Of a stretch of DNA of 64,000 nt, positions 43,524 to 51,672 are shown piece after piece. The notes beneath the pieces were generated by a model that saw nothing but the letters and a program-made list of their open reading frames with translations, was not told the origin of the DNA and searched no databases. This stretch comes from Thalassobius sp049116315 (GTDB taxonomy: Bacteria > Pseudomonadota > Alphaproteobacteria > Rhodobacterales > Rhodobacteraceae), in assembly GCA_049116315.1 (NCBI GenBank), contig JAGDZD010000006.1, positions 1-64,000 on the forward strand, in the 5' to 3' direction. The translations under genes and the position numbers were made by a program. Position 1 is the stretch's first letter. Each line of letters starts with the position of its first letter.

Positions 43524-43655
43524 TGTGGATAACCTGTGGATAACAGAAAATCGAGTTATCCACAGAAGCTGCGAAGTTATCCACAGGCACGGGCGCTTGA
43601 AATTATCCACAGAGTTGAAAATAGAGACAAGGAATTTCGGAAATTATGTGGATAA
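43524..43655. other. DnaA-box cluster 2 (six perfect boxes), candidate origin element
   Basis: Six exact 9-mers TTATCCACA/TGTGGATAA occur at 43524-43532, 43535-43543, 43556-43564, 43577-43585, 43603-43611 and 43647-43655. The first pair repeats, base for base, the 20-bp tandem pair at the start of cluster 1. Three middle boxes point right and the outer ones left. A/T-rich DNA follows (CCTATTTTACAAAATAAGACA at its right). The interval is intergenic between pcs and ogt. Confidence 0.78.
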
Positions 43656-43683
43656 GTCGGCCTATTTTACAAAATAAGACAAG

Positions 43684-44136
43684 TTAGATCAAAAGTCCGG
43701 CGGCGCCTTCGTGCCGCAGCAACCAAACTTTGGTTTCAACGCCGCCATCCCCAGAAAACCCGCCCAGACCACGCGCTGACAAAATTCGGTGGCACGGGAT
43801 AAGGATCGGCAGAGGATTGCGCCCACAGCCCTGACCAATGGCCTGTGCCGGCACGTTAAGCGCCCGCGATAAGTCACCGTATTCGCGCGTTTCTCCGAAT
43901 GGGATCGCCGAGATCTGATCACAAATTTTGCGCTGGGTTTCCGAACCAACAACAAACAGCGGCAAATCAAACTGGGTCAGTTCTTTGGCAAAATAGGCCT
44001 CAAGCTGCGCTTGGGCCTGCAACAGCAAGTCAGAGCGATCTTGCCCGTCCCCGCCCCAAAAGGATTGCACCAATGCACCGTCCTTTTCGACAACCGTGAA
44101 TGCGCCGGTTGGCGTCTCAAAGGTGCGTTGCAACAT
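43684..44136 (-). CDS. ogt: Methylated-DNA-protein cysteine methyltransferase
   Basis: This 150-residue O6-alkylguanine repair protein has the active Cys115 in LPILIPCHRILS, the helix-turn-helix region PFGETREYGDLSRAL and the C-terminal GGFSGDGGVETKVWLLRHEG. The suicidal enzyme removes alkyl groups from guanine in DNA. ATG 44136 is preceded by GGGGGA; a TTG at 44148 is less likely. It lies after ileS but is separated from it by a terminator. Confidence 0.93.
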   Translation of the reverse strand: MLQRTFETPTGAFTVVEKDGALVQSFWGGDGQDRSDLLLQAQAQLEAYFAKELTQFDLPLFVVGSETQRKICDQISAIPFGETREYGDLSRALNVPAQAIGQGCGRNPLPILIPCHRILSARGLGGFSGDGGVETKVWLLRHEGAAGLLI

Positions 44137-44152
44137 CGTGTCCCCCAAAAAC

Positions 44153-44184
44153 CAAAAGGCCCCACATCACTGCGGGGCCTTAAG
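44153..44184 (-). terminator. Intrinsic terminator of ileS
   Basis: AAGGCCCC and GGGGCCTT form an 8-bp stem, loop 10 nt. Read on the minus strand, it is followed by TTGGTTTTTGG. It lies a few bases after the ileS stop codon and just before the ogt start. Confidence 0.8.
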
Positions 44185-44188
44185 TCAA

Positions 44189-47107
44189 TTAGCTCAGCGC
44201 TGTGTCACAGCGTGAGCATGTGCCTTCGTGGCTGTGCTGCCCAACATCAGGCAAAATCTTCCAGCAACGCTGACATTTGTCGCCGTCGGCTTTTTCAAAC
44301 ACAACACCCACACCTTCGACTTCTGGCAAGCGGAAAGCTTCGGCGGGCAAAGGATCACCCGACAACAAGATCCCAGAGGTGATGCAGATGTCGTCAAAGC
44401 TGACAGACTTCAGCGCCTCCAGCATGTCTTCGTTGCGAACGTGAACCATCGGTGCTGCCTCAAGCGAGGCCCCGATCACCTTGTCCACGCGCTGCACTTC
44501 GAGGGCTGCAGTCACAACACGACGCGCCTGACGGACCTGTGCCCATTTCGCGGCCAAAGGTTCGTTCAACCAATCCGCTGGCGTGTCCGGGAAGTCTTGC
44601 AGATGGATAGAGCTGTCATCGCCGGGGAAACGCTCAAGCCAGACTTCTTCCATTGTGAAGACCAGAATTGGCGCAAGCCAGCTGGTCAGGCGATGGAAGA
44701 GAATGTCCAGAACTGTGCGCGCCGCACGACGGCGCAACGTGTTGCCATCACAATAGAGCGCATCTTTACGCACATCAAAGTAGAAGGCTGACAGATCAAC
44801 AGTCGCAAAGTTAAACACTGCTGAGAAGACGCCTTGGAAATCGAAAGCTTTGTAGCCAGTGCGCACTTTGTGATCCAGCTCGGCCAGACGGTGCAGAACC
44901 CATTGCTCCAATTCTGGCATATCCGCCGGATCCACCCGATCTTCTTCGGTGAATTCAGACAAAGAGCCCAGCATATACCGCATGGTGTTGCGCAGACGGC
45001 GATACCCGTCCGCAGTGCCTTTGAGGATTTCCGGTCCGATGCGTTGATCGGTTGTGTAATCAGCCTGGGCCACCCACAAACGCAGAATATCCGCCCCATA
45101 TTGCTTCACAACGGTTTCAGGCACGATGGTATTGCCGATTGACTTGGACATTTTCAGCCCTTTTTCGTCAAGCGTCATCCCATGGGTCACAACGTTACGA
45201 TACGGCGCGCGGCCTTTGGTGCCACAGGCTTGCAGCAGCGAGGAGTGGAACCAACCACGGTGTTGGTCGGTGCCTTCCATATAGACGTCTGCAATGCCGT
45301 CTTCGGTACCGTCTTCGCGATCGCGCAACACAAAGGCATGGGTCGATCCACTGTCAAACCACACATCCAAGACGTCAAACACTTGGTCATAGGCGTCAGG
45401 ATCCGCAATGCCATCCAGAACTTTGGCTTTGAACCCGTCCTGATACCAAACATCCGCGCCGTCTTTTTCAAAGGCCGCAGTGATACGTGCGTTCAGCTCG
45501 TCGTTGCGCAGCAAGAAATCCGCATCCGTCGGCAGAGCGCCTTTCTTGGTGAAGCAAGTCAACGGAACGCCCCACGCCCGTTGCCGGCTGAGCACCCAAT
45601 CAGGTCGGGTTTCGATCATTGAATGCAGACGGTTACGGCCCGTTTGCGGGGTCCAGTTGACCAATTCATCGATCGAGCGCAACGCCCGCTCCCGAATGGT
45701 GTCGCCCATGTCGCCCATGCCGTCATCCAACTTGGCATCCACCGCCGCAAACCATTGTGGTGTGTTGCGGAAGATGATCGGTGCTTTGGAACGCCAGCTG
45801 TGGGGATAGCTGTGTTTGATCTTGCCACGCGCCATCAAGCCACCCACTTCGGCCAGCTTGTTGATGACCGCGCTGTTGGCGTTGCCCTCTTTGCCATTTG
45901 GCTTGAGGATCCGTTTGCCGCCAAAAAACGGCATATCTTCGCGGAACGAACCATCGTCCATCACGTTATAGGTGATGACCTGCTGCAACATGCCCAAATC
46001 ACGATAGAGTTCGAACTCCTCCATCCCGTGGCTTGGCGCACAATGTACGAACCCAGTGCCTTCGGTGTCGGTGACAAAGTCAGCGGCACGGAAATCGCGA
46101 ATATCATCCCATTCACCGTTGGCCTCTTCGGCACCGGCCAAGGGGTGGCTCAAGCCAATGCCCTCTAGATCAGAAGCCGGAACATCCCCAACGCGGGTGT
46201 ACTGATCCTCTTCGATGCGGGAACGTTTGAACACATCAGCAGCCAAGTTATCGGCCAGAACGTATTTGTCGCCCACAGATAGCCAGCATTCATCCGGCGT
46301 GCCCGTAACCTCATAAAGGCCGTAGGCAATGGTTTCACCATAAACGACCGCTTTGTTCGACGGGATGGTCCACGGGGTTGTGGTCCAGATCACGACATGG
46401 GCGCCCGCCAACTTGTGGTCCGCAGGCTCTGCCACTTTGAACTTCACCCAGATCGTGAAGCTTTCTTTGTCGTGGTATTCGACCTCTGCTTCCGCCAAGG
46501 CGGTTTCTTCGATCGGCGACCACATCACAGGCTTGGAACCTTGATACAAAGTGCCGTTCATCAAGAACTTCATGAATTCCTCGGCGATGACCGCCTCAGC
46601 GTGGTAATCCATTGTCAGGTATGGTTTTTCCCATGTCCCTGTGATGCCCAGACGCTTGAATTCTTCGCGCTGAATGCCAACCCATTCTTCGGCGAACTTG
46701 CGGCATTCCTGACGGAAATCCACAATATCCACGTCATCTTTGTCTTTGCCCTTCTTGCGATATTGCTCTTCGATTTTCCATTCGATCGGAAGACCGTGGC
46801 AATCCCAACCCGGCACATAGCGCGAGTCATGGCCCATCATTTGATGGGACCGAACGATCATGTCTTTGATCGTTTTGTTCAGCGCGTGTCCGATATGCAA
46901 ATGCCCGTTGGCATAGGGGGGACCGTCGTGCAGCGTAAATGGCGTGCGGTCCTCTTTGGTGGCTTTGGCCCGCAAACGACCGTAAATGTCCATGTCGGCC
47001 CAACGGCTCAGCCAATTGGGTTCACGTTTCGGCAAGCCCGCCCGCATTGGGAAATCGGTCTGTGGCAGGTTCAGGGTTTTCTTGTATTCAGGAGTGTCGG
47101 CGCACAT
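44189..47107 (-). CDS. ileS: Isoleucyl-tRNA synthetase
   Basis: This 972-residue class I synthetase has HIGH at 71-74 (NGHLHIGHAL) and KMSKS in GLKMSKSIGN, the editing CP1 domain between them, and a C-terminal zinc site KCQRCWK...GTCSRCDTALS. ATG 47107 (MCADTPEYKKTLN) is supported by AAGGA; an upstream in-frame frame begins at 47131 without support. It pairs with tilS in this window, which enables AUA decoding. Confidence 0.97.
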   Translation of the reverse strand: MCADTPEYKKTLNLPQTDFPMRAGLPKREPNWLSRWADMDIYGRLRAKATKEDRTPFTLHDGPPYANGHLHIGHALNKTIKDMIVRSHQMMGHDSRYVPGWDCHGLPIEWKIEEQYRKKGKDKDDVDIVDFRQECRKFAEEWVGIQREEFKRLGITGTWEKPYLTMDYHAEAVIAEEFMKFLMNGTLYQGSKPVMWSPIEETALAEAEVEYHDKESFTIWVKFKVAEPADHKLAGAHVVIWTTTPWTIPSNKAVVYGETIAYGLYEVTGTPDECWLSVGDKYVLADNLAADVFKRSRIEEDQYTRVGDVPASDLEGIGLSHPLAGAEEANGEWDDIRDFRAADFVTDTEGTGFVHCAPSHGMEEFELYRDLGMLQQVITYNVMDDGSFREDMPFFGGKRILKPNGKEGNANSAVINKLAEVGGLMARGKIKHSYPHSWRSKAPIIFRNTPQWFAAVDAKLDDGMGDMGDTIRERALRSIDELVNWTPQTGRNRLHSMIETRPDWVLSRQRAWGVPLTCFTKKGALPTDADFLLRNDELNARITAAFEKDGADVWYQDGFKAKVLDGIADPDAYDQVFDVLDVWFDSGSTHAFVLRDREDGTEDGIADVYMEGTDQHRGWFHSSLLQACGTKGRAPYRNVVTHGMTLDEKGLKMSKSIGNTIVPETVVKQYGADILRLWVAQADYTTDQRIGPEILKGTADGYRRLRNTMRYMLGSLSEFTEEDRVDPADMPELEQWVLHRLAELDHKVRTGYKAFDFQGVFSAVFNFATVDLSAFYFDVRKDALYCDGNTLRRRAARTVLDILFHRLTSWLAPILVFTMEEVWLERFPGDDSSIHLQDFPDTPADWLNEPLAAKWAQVRQARRVVTAALEVQRVDKVIGASLEAAPMVHVRNEDMLEALKSVSFDDICITSGILLSGDPLPAEAFRLPEVEGVGVVFEKADGDKCQRCWKILPDVGQHSHEGTCSRCDTALS

Positions 47108-47359
47108 GGGTGGCGTCCTTCGGATAAACATCAGCGATTAAGGTGGAGGGCGGCGTTGGGTCCCATACGCCTTGTCCCGGCGGCTCGTCAGGTCAGAGCG
47201 CCGGGCAAATAATTCGCATAATAATCGCGTTTATCTGCTCCATAGGGGCGTTATAAGCATAGCCGTCGGCAGCGTCCAGAGGCCGCATGTATTGTGATAC
47301 ATCATTGCGCCTCAATCTAAGCCTGTTTAATTGAACCGGCGCGCCGAGAAAGAGAGACC
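47108..47359. other. Divergent promoter region of ileS and truncated haemoglobin gene
   Basis: This 252-bp non-coding gap separates the divergent ileS and haemoglobin genes. It must hold both promoters; I see no clear -35/-10 pair, tRNA or riboswitch-like structure. Confidence 0.35.
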
Positions 47360-47767
47360 ATGACCTCACCGCTTGCCAAAATTGATGTTAGCCGCACTGA
47401 AATCGAACAGGTTGTTGCGGTTTTCTATGCTGCGATCCGCGAGCACCCCAATCTAGGGCCGGTGTTTCGGGCGCACATCACCGACTGGCCACCACATGAG
47501 ACCAAAATTGTTCGTTTCTGGGCCAATGCCCTGTTGGGTGAGCGCGCATATGATGGCAATCCTTTGCAGGTTCATCGCCGCGCCGGCAATGTGCGACCGG
47601 GCATGTTCGAAACTTGGCTGGCGCTATTTGACAGCGTGCTCAAGGCCGAGCTGAGCCCGGAGAAAGCCGCCGCGTGGTCCCAGATCGCCCATCGGATTGG
47701 GCGCTCTTTGCGCGCAGGCATGGTGGAAAAGACCAAAGCTCCCGATGGGATTCCCCTACTGCGTTAG
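47360..47767 (+). CDS. Group III truncated haemoglobin
   Basis: This 135-residue protein has the group III signature HITDWPPHETKIVRFWANALLG (about 39-60) and the likely proximal heme ligand His72 in QVHRRAGNVRP. Truncated haemoglobins bind O2 or NO and may aid NO detoxification or respiration in microoxic cells. It is a single gene between ileS and a repeat element, with no nitrosative-stress neighbours. Confidence 0.85.
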   Translation: MTSPLAKIDVSRTEIEQVVAVFYAAIREHPNLGPVFRAHITDWPPHETKIVRFWANALLGERAYDGNPLQVHRRAGNVRPGMFETWLALFDSVLKAELSPEKAAAWSQIAHRIGRSLRAGMVEKTKAPDGIPLLR

Positions 47768-47784
47768 ATCGTTGCCTTAGCCAT

Positions 47785-47827
47785 GCGGATTTTGAAAAAA
47801 TTCGGATCGGAAAATGAGATTTTCCGC
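47785..47827. repeat. AT-rich double-hairpin repeat, copy B
   Basis: Nearly the reverse complement of copy A at 12041-12085. Two small inverted repeats, one ending CGGAAAAT/ATTTTCCG, are linked by GATC-type DNA. It sits 17 bp after the haemoglobin stop and before the convergent ycjF stop, a typical transcript-end place. Confidence 0.6.
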
Positions 47828-47842
47828 CGCCTTTTCCGAACG

Positions 47843-48832
47843 TTAGGACTTGGTGAACAGGCCTGTCAGCGCCCCTGTAACAAGGCCAGACACCGACGGT
47901 CGGCGGGCTTGCACATAGGGCAGTGGACGACAGACCTCCATAGCGGCCACCCCGACACGCACCGTCAGTGCACCGTTCACCACACCTTCGCCAAAGCGGC
48001 GCGACAGTTTGGACAAAACACCACCGCCCGCAAAAGACCCCAGCATATCGTCACCGAGTGCCACCGCCCCTGTCGCCACCAGATGGGTCATCACAGCGCG
48101 GGTCATGCGCCAACTGCCAAAGGCCCCAGCGCGCCCGCCATAGATCTCAGAAATGCGCCGGATCATCCGAATGTTGGCGGTAAGCGCGGTCAGCACATCT
48201 GCGAAAGCCAAGGGCACCAGTGCCGTCACCGTGGCCACTTGGCGCGCGGCGGCCTGCACTTCGGCCTCTGCGGCCTTGTCCAAGGGCGTCAGCAATTCGG
48301 TTTCCGCCAAGACCAGCAAAGCAGAGGCATCCAATGGCTCTAGCTGTTGCTCCTCAAAGCGGGCCCGTCCCCAATCGAGATCCGCGCGCTGGCGATAAAG
48401 CCGCACCAACCCTGTGCTGACCCGTCGCGCCTTTTCAAGGTCAGCCTCAGCCAGCGCCTGATCGGCCTGCCCCTGTAGCTTATCAATGCGAGAAAGGCGC
48501 GACAGCGCCGCCAATTCCTTGATCATCACAAGGCTCAGCACGATCAACAACGCGATGGCGATGCCCGAAACAAACATCCCCAAAATCGGAGATCTGGAAA
48601 TCAGGCCAACCACAAAATCCCAAGCTGCAATGGAGGCAACCGCACCAACGAAGGTGATTGCCAGCCCCAAAATCCACCGCCCCAGCCGACTGGGCCGATA
48701 CGAAGCCACCTGCGCCGCGCGCTGTACCGCCTGACCTTGAGGTCCACCAATATCGGGTACAACTGGGGCATTTTCGGGCCCTGGTGCTGCGTCATTCTCG
48801 TCAAGATCGATGAGGATTGGACCGTTGTTCAC
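47843..48832 (-). CDS. ycjF: YcjF-family membrane protein (DUF697)
   Basis: This 329-residue protein has two adjacent membrane segments (about 53-73 and 83-104) and a C-terminal DUF697 domain (about 210-325) with TALVPLAFADVLTALTANIRMIRRISEIYGGRAG. The family is found in an operon with the GTPase-like YcjX; its role is in envelope stress or unknown. Its ATG overlaps the GNAT gene stop. The N-terminus is acidic (DLDENDAAPGPENAP). Confidence 0.85.
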   Translation of the reverse strand: MNNGPILIDLDENDAAPGPENAPVVPDIGGPQGQAVQRAAQVASYRPSRLGRWILGLAITFVGAVASIAAWDFVVGLISRSPILGMFVSGIAIALLIVLSLVMIKELAALSRLSRIDKLQGQADQALAEADLEKARRVSTGLVRLYRQRADLDWGRARFEEQQLEPLDASALLVLAETELLTPLDKAAEAEVQAAARQVATVTALVPLAFADVLTALTANIRMIRRISEIYGGRAGAFGSWRMTRAVMTHLVATGAVALGDDMLGSFAGGGVLSKLSRRFGEGVVNGALTVRVGVAAMEVCRPLPYVQARRPSVSGLVTGALTGLFTKS

Positions 48833-49287
48833 AGGCTGCTTTCCTTTTGCCAGACCATTTTCATTTGGGGGTGCCCCTCTGCGGTATCGTTTGCAGTGTC
48901 ACGGCCAAAGAAAAACACGCTAAACCCTTGTCTATGATAGAAACTTCTCGCCCCATGATTGGCTTGCAAGCACCAAAGCTCTAACCGTGGAGACATGGAT
49001 TGCGCCTGCGCCATTAAGGCGGTGCCAACCCCGCGTCGCTGCGCCTTTGGGTGTACATATATGGCGTGCAGCTGATCTTCGTCTCGCAAGACAAAGCCCA
49101 GCACCCTGTGCCCGTCACGCAGTCCATGCACCCACCCGCGCCGAACAGCCCGCAGCAACGCCAGCAGATCGCCAAGTTGCGTCACCCGATCCCGACGCCT
49201 TTGGCCGACAACAGAATGTCCCTCGCCGCTCCACAAAATAGAAGCCAAAGCCGGAACATGGCCGATATGGGCCTGAAACCCGATCAC
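48829..49287 (-). CDS. GNAT-family N-acetyltransferase
   Basis: This 152-residue protein has the acetyl-CoA-binding segment LHAIYVHPKAQRRGVGTALM (R/Q-x-x-G-x-G/A pattern) and LWCLQANHGARSFYHRQGF downstream. The substrate is unknown. The gene is placed between ycjX and ycjF with 4-bp overlaps on both sides (ATGA), so all three are translated together. Confidence 0.85.
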   Translation of the reverse strand: MIGFQAHIGHVPALASILWSGEGHSVVGQRRRDRVTQLGDLLALLRAVRRGWVHGLRDGHRVLGFVLRDEDQLHAIYVHPKAQRRGVGTALMAQAQSMSPRLELWCLQANHGARSFYHRQGFSVFFFGRDTANDTAEGHPQMKMVWQKESSL

Positions 49288-50699
49288 AACCGGTCCCCAA
49301 TCAGAAACTGTGCAGCGCGATCCAGTCGAATATGAGGTGGGCCATCGCCCGGCTTGAGCGAGAGCTTTGCCGGGGCAAATTGCATCGCCTGAAAGTCAGC
49401 ATCCAACCATTTCTCCGCCCCTTTGCGCGCCGGGGACAACAGTTGCGCGGGATCTTCGGGCAACACGCCGGGAAAGAACGCCGCTTGCTTTCCTCCATCA
49501 AGCAATCGCCCGCGCACACAGTCCAAATCCCGCCCTTCATGTGACAGAGTGGTTTCCGTGGTCGCCCGCAATGATGCCAACGCCAAGGCATCAGTAGCAG
49601 CCCCAGCAAAACTGGCCCGGTCCCCGGCATCACGGGTCAAGGCCTGCATGATGGCGGCCAATCGCGCATGCTGAGTGTGATGCAGATGATCCGCTTTTGT
49701 GGCCGCAAAGAGGATCTTTTCAACCCGTTTGCCGCCCCATAACCGGCTCAACCAAGCATTTCGTCCCGGCTTAAAAGCGCCAAGAATGTCCGCCATCGAG
49801 CGACGCAGATCCTCCACCGCTTGTGGGCCGGCATGAATGGCGCTGAGAGTATCGACCAAAACAATCTGGCGATCAATGCGCACAAAGTGATCCCGAAAAA
49901 ACGGTTTCACCACTTGGGATTTATACGCATCATATCGGCGTTCCATTTCCCGCAGCAAAGACCCACGCCTAGAACTCGCCCCCGTGGGCAAAGGCGCAAA
50001 GGTCAAAACCGGCGATCCCTCAAGATCCCCCGGCAACAAGAACCGCCCCGGTGTGCAATCAAAAAATCCCGCCCGCCGCGCATCCGCCAAATAGGCAGCA
50101 TAGGCCCTCGACAAAGAGCGTGCAACAGCCTCATCATGAGAGGCCTCCCCATCGACGTTTCGCATCTTGGCCAGGAATGCCTTGGCCGAAGGTCGCTTTT
50201 CAATCCGCGCCAGCATATCCGCCGACCACGCGGCATAGCTTTTGTCCAACAAGGACAAGTCCAAAAGCCACTCGCCGGGATAATCCACAATGTCCAAATG
50301 TACGGTGCGTGGGCCTTTTAGGCCCGCCAACATCCCCGAGGGCTGCACCCGCAAGGACAAACGCAACTCCGAAACGGTGCGCGTGCTGTCGGGCCACTGT
50401 GGTTCGGGCCCGGTGAGGGCCGCCAAGTGGCGCTCATATTCGAACCGCGGCACCGTGTCATCTGGCTGCGGTTGCAAATAGGCCGCCTCAATCCGCCCCT
50501 CTGAATGGGCCACAAATTGCGGCATGCGACCCCGATCCATCAAATTGGCCACCAATGACGTGATAAACACGGTCTTCCCCGAGCGCGCCAACCCCGTAAC
50601 CCCCAACCGGATTACGGGTTCAAAAAGCGTCTCTGAAATCGTGTCGCTGACCGCTTCAACCTGCCGGGTTAAACCATCCGCCAATCTACCAATGACCAA
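49284..50699 (-). CDS. ycjX: YcjX-family P-loop protein (DUF463)
   Basis: This 471-residue GTPase-like protein has Walker A GLARSGKT (about 35-42), Walker B-type HLDIVDYPGEWLLDL and the family segment KSYAAWSADML. YcjX/DUF463 proteins are phage-shock/heat-associated in enterobacteria. The start is TTG 50699, backed by GAGG six bases before it; no ATG fits. A copy of the dispersed repeat lies 70 bp upstream. Confidence 0.9.
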   Translation of the reverse strand: MVIGRLADGLTRQVEAVSDTISETLFEPVIRLGVTGLARSGKTVFITSLVANLMDRGRMPQFVAHSEGRIEAAYLQPQPDDTVPRFEYERHLAALTGPEPQWPDSTRTVSELRLSLRVQPSGMLAGLKGPRTVHLDIVDYPGEWLLDLSLLDKSYAAWSADMLARIEKRPSAKAFLAKMRNVDGEASHDEAVARSLSRAYAAYLADARRAGFFDCTPGRFLLPGDLEGSPVLTFAPLPTGASSRRGSLLREMERRYDAYKSQVVKPFFRDHFVRIDRQIVLVDTLSAIHAGPQAVEDLRRSMADILGAFKPGRNAWLSRLWGGKRVEKILFAATKADHLHHTQHARLAAIMQALTRDAGDRASFAGAATDALALASLRATTETTLSHEGRDLDCVRGRLLDGGKQAAFFPGVLPEDPAQLLSPARKGAEKWLDADFQAMQFAPAKLSLKPGDGPPHIRLDRAAQFLIGDRL

Positions 50700-50768
50700 A
50701 ATATGCCTCGCAAAATCACTTCACCACGTAACATAAGCAGCTCACCCCGGTTTCAAAACCTCCCAATC

Positions 50769-50790
50769 TTCATCTTGCCAAAAATACTCA
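50769..50790 (-). repeat. Dispersed GAGTATTTT..GCAAGATGAA element, copy 2
   Basis: The 22-base core is shared with the copies at 30730 and 51641, with one or two centre differences. Read on the minus strand, it lies about 70 bp upstream of ycjX. The remaining flanks differ from copies 1 and 3. Confidence 0.6.
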
Positions 50791-50838
50791 CTTACCTTGC
50801 CCCTTCCCTCAGGCGCAAAATTGCGGTAATCGCCCGCC

Positions 50839-51618
50839 ATGCCCAGATATGCTTTCCTCATCGAATACCACGGCGCGCCCTTTAAGGGCTGGCAACGCCA
50901 AATTGACCTGAAAACGGTTCAAGGCTGCATCGAAACGGCCATGGCCAAGATCGAACCCGGGCCACACGCGGTGATGGGGGCGGGGCGCACGGATGCGGGG
51001 GTGCACGCAATTGGTCAAGTTGCCCACTGCGATACCGTCAAAAATTGGACACCGTTCCGTCTGTCAGAGGCGTTGAACTATCATCTAAAGCCGCATCCGA
51101 TTGCGATCCGCAAGGTTGCTCGGGTTGCGGAAGACTGGCACGCACGGTTTTCAGCCGTTGAGCGTCAATATGTGTTTCGCATGCTGACCCGCCGCGCGCC
51201 AGCCACCCATGATGCAGGGTTGATCTGGCAGGTGAACCAACCGGTGGATCTGGATTTGATGCGTGAAGGTGCCTCTCATCTCTTGGGCCATCATGATTTT
51301 ACCACGTTCCGTTCAACCATTTGTCAGGCCAAAAGCCCGATGAAAACGCTGGACGAATTGAGCATCAACGAAGCTGAGGGCTGGTCCGGCCCAGAAGTGC
51401 GGTTCTTCATCCGTGCCAAATCCTTTTTGCACAATCAGGTGCGCAGTTTTGTTGGCTCTCTTGAACGGGTCGGCGCCGCTACCTGGTCGCCAGACCGGAT
51501 GCGCACCGCGCTTGAGGCGCGCGATCGTCAGGCCTGTGGTCCCGTCAGCCCCCCGCATGGGCTGTATCTTGCGGGCGTCAAATATGACGACGATCCTTTT
51601 GCCGACACAGAGGCCTAA
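50839..51618 (+). CDS. truA: tRNA pseudouridine(38-40) synthase TruA
   Basis: This 259-residue enzyme has catalytic Asp52 in MGAGRTDAGVHAIGQVAH and the typical ending GPVSPPHGLYLAGVKYD. It isomerises uridines 38-40 in the anticodon arm. It stands alone, divergent from ycjX, and its stop is followed by a dispersed repeat. Confidence 0.95.
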   Translation: MPRYAFLIEYHGAPFKGWQRQIDLKTVQGCIETAMAKIEPGPHAVMGAGRTDAGVHAIGQVAHCDTVKNWTPFRLSEALNYHLKPHPIAIRKVARVAEDWHARFSAVERQYVFRMLTRRAPATHDAGLIWQVNQPVDLDLMREGASHLLGHHDFTTFRSTICQAKSPMKTLDELSINEAEGWSGPEVRFFIRAKSFLHNQVRSFVGSLERVGAATWSPDRMRTALEARDRQACGPVSPPHGLYLAGVKYDDDPFADTEA

Positions 51619-51640
51619 ACAGTGGCCTAATTGCCAAGTC

Positions 51641-51670
51641 GGGGTTTGAGTATTTTTAGCAAGATGAATG
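51641..51670 (+). repeat. Dispersed GAGTATTTT..GCAAGATGAA element, copy 3
   Basis: Matches copy 1 at 28 of 30 positions but here lies between the convergent truA and pxpA genes. The ATGA within it opens only a 10-codon frame, so no gene start depends on it. Confidence 0.7.
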
Positions 51671-51672
51671 AG

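Noticed and set aside
40028..47216. Shared AAATAATTCGCA 12-mer upstream of priA (about 40030) and of ileS (about 47207)
   Set aside because: The flanks differ and a single 12-base match in AT-rich upstream DNA is not enough to call a repeat or an operator.
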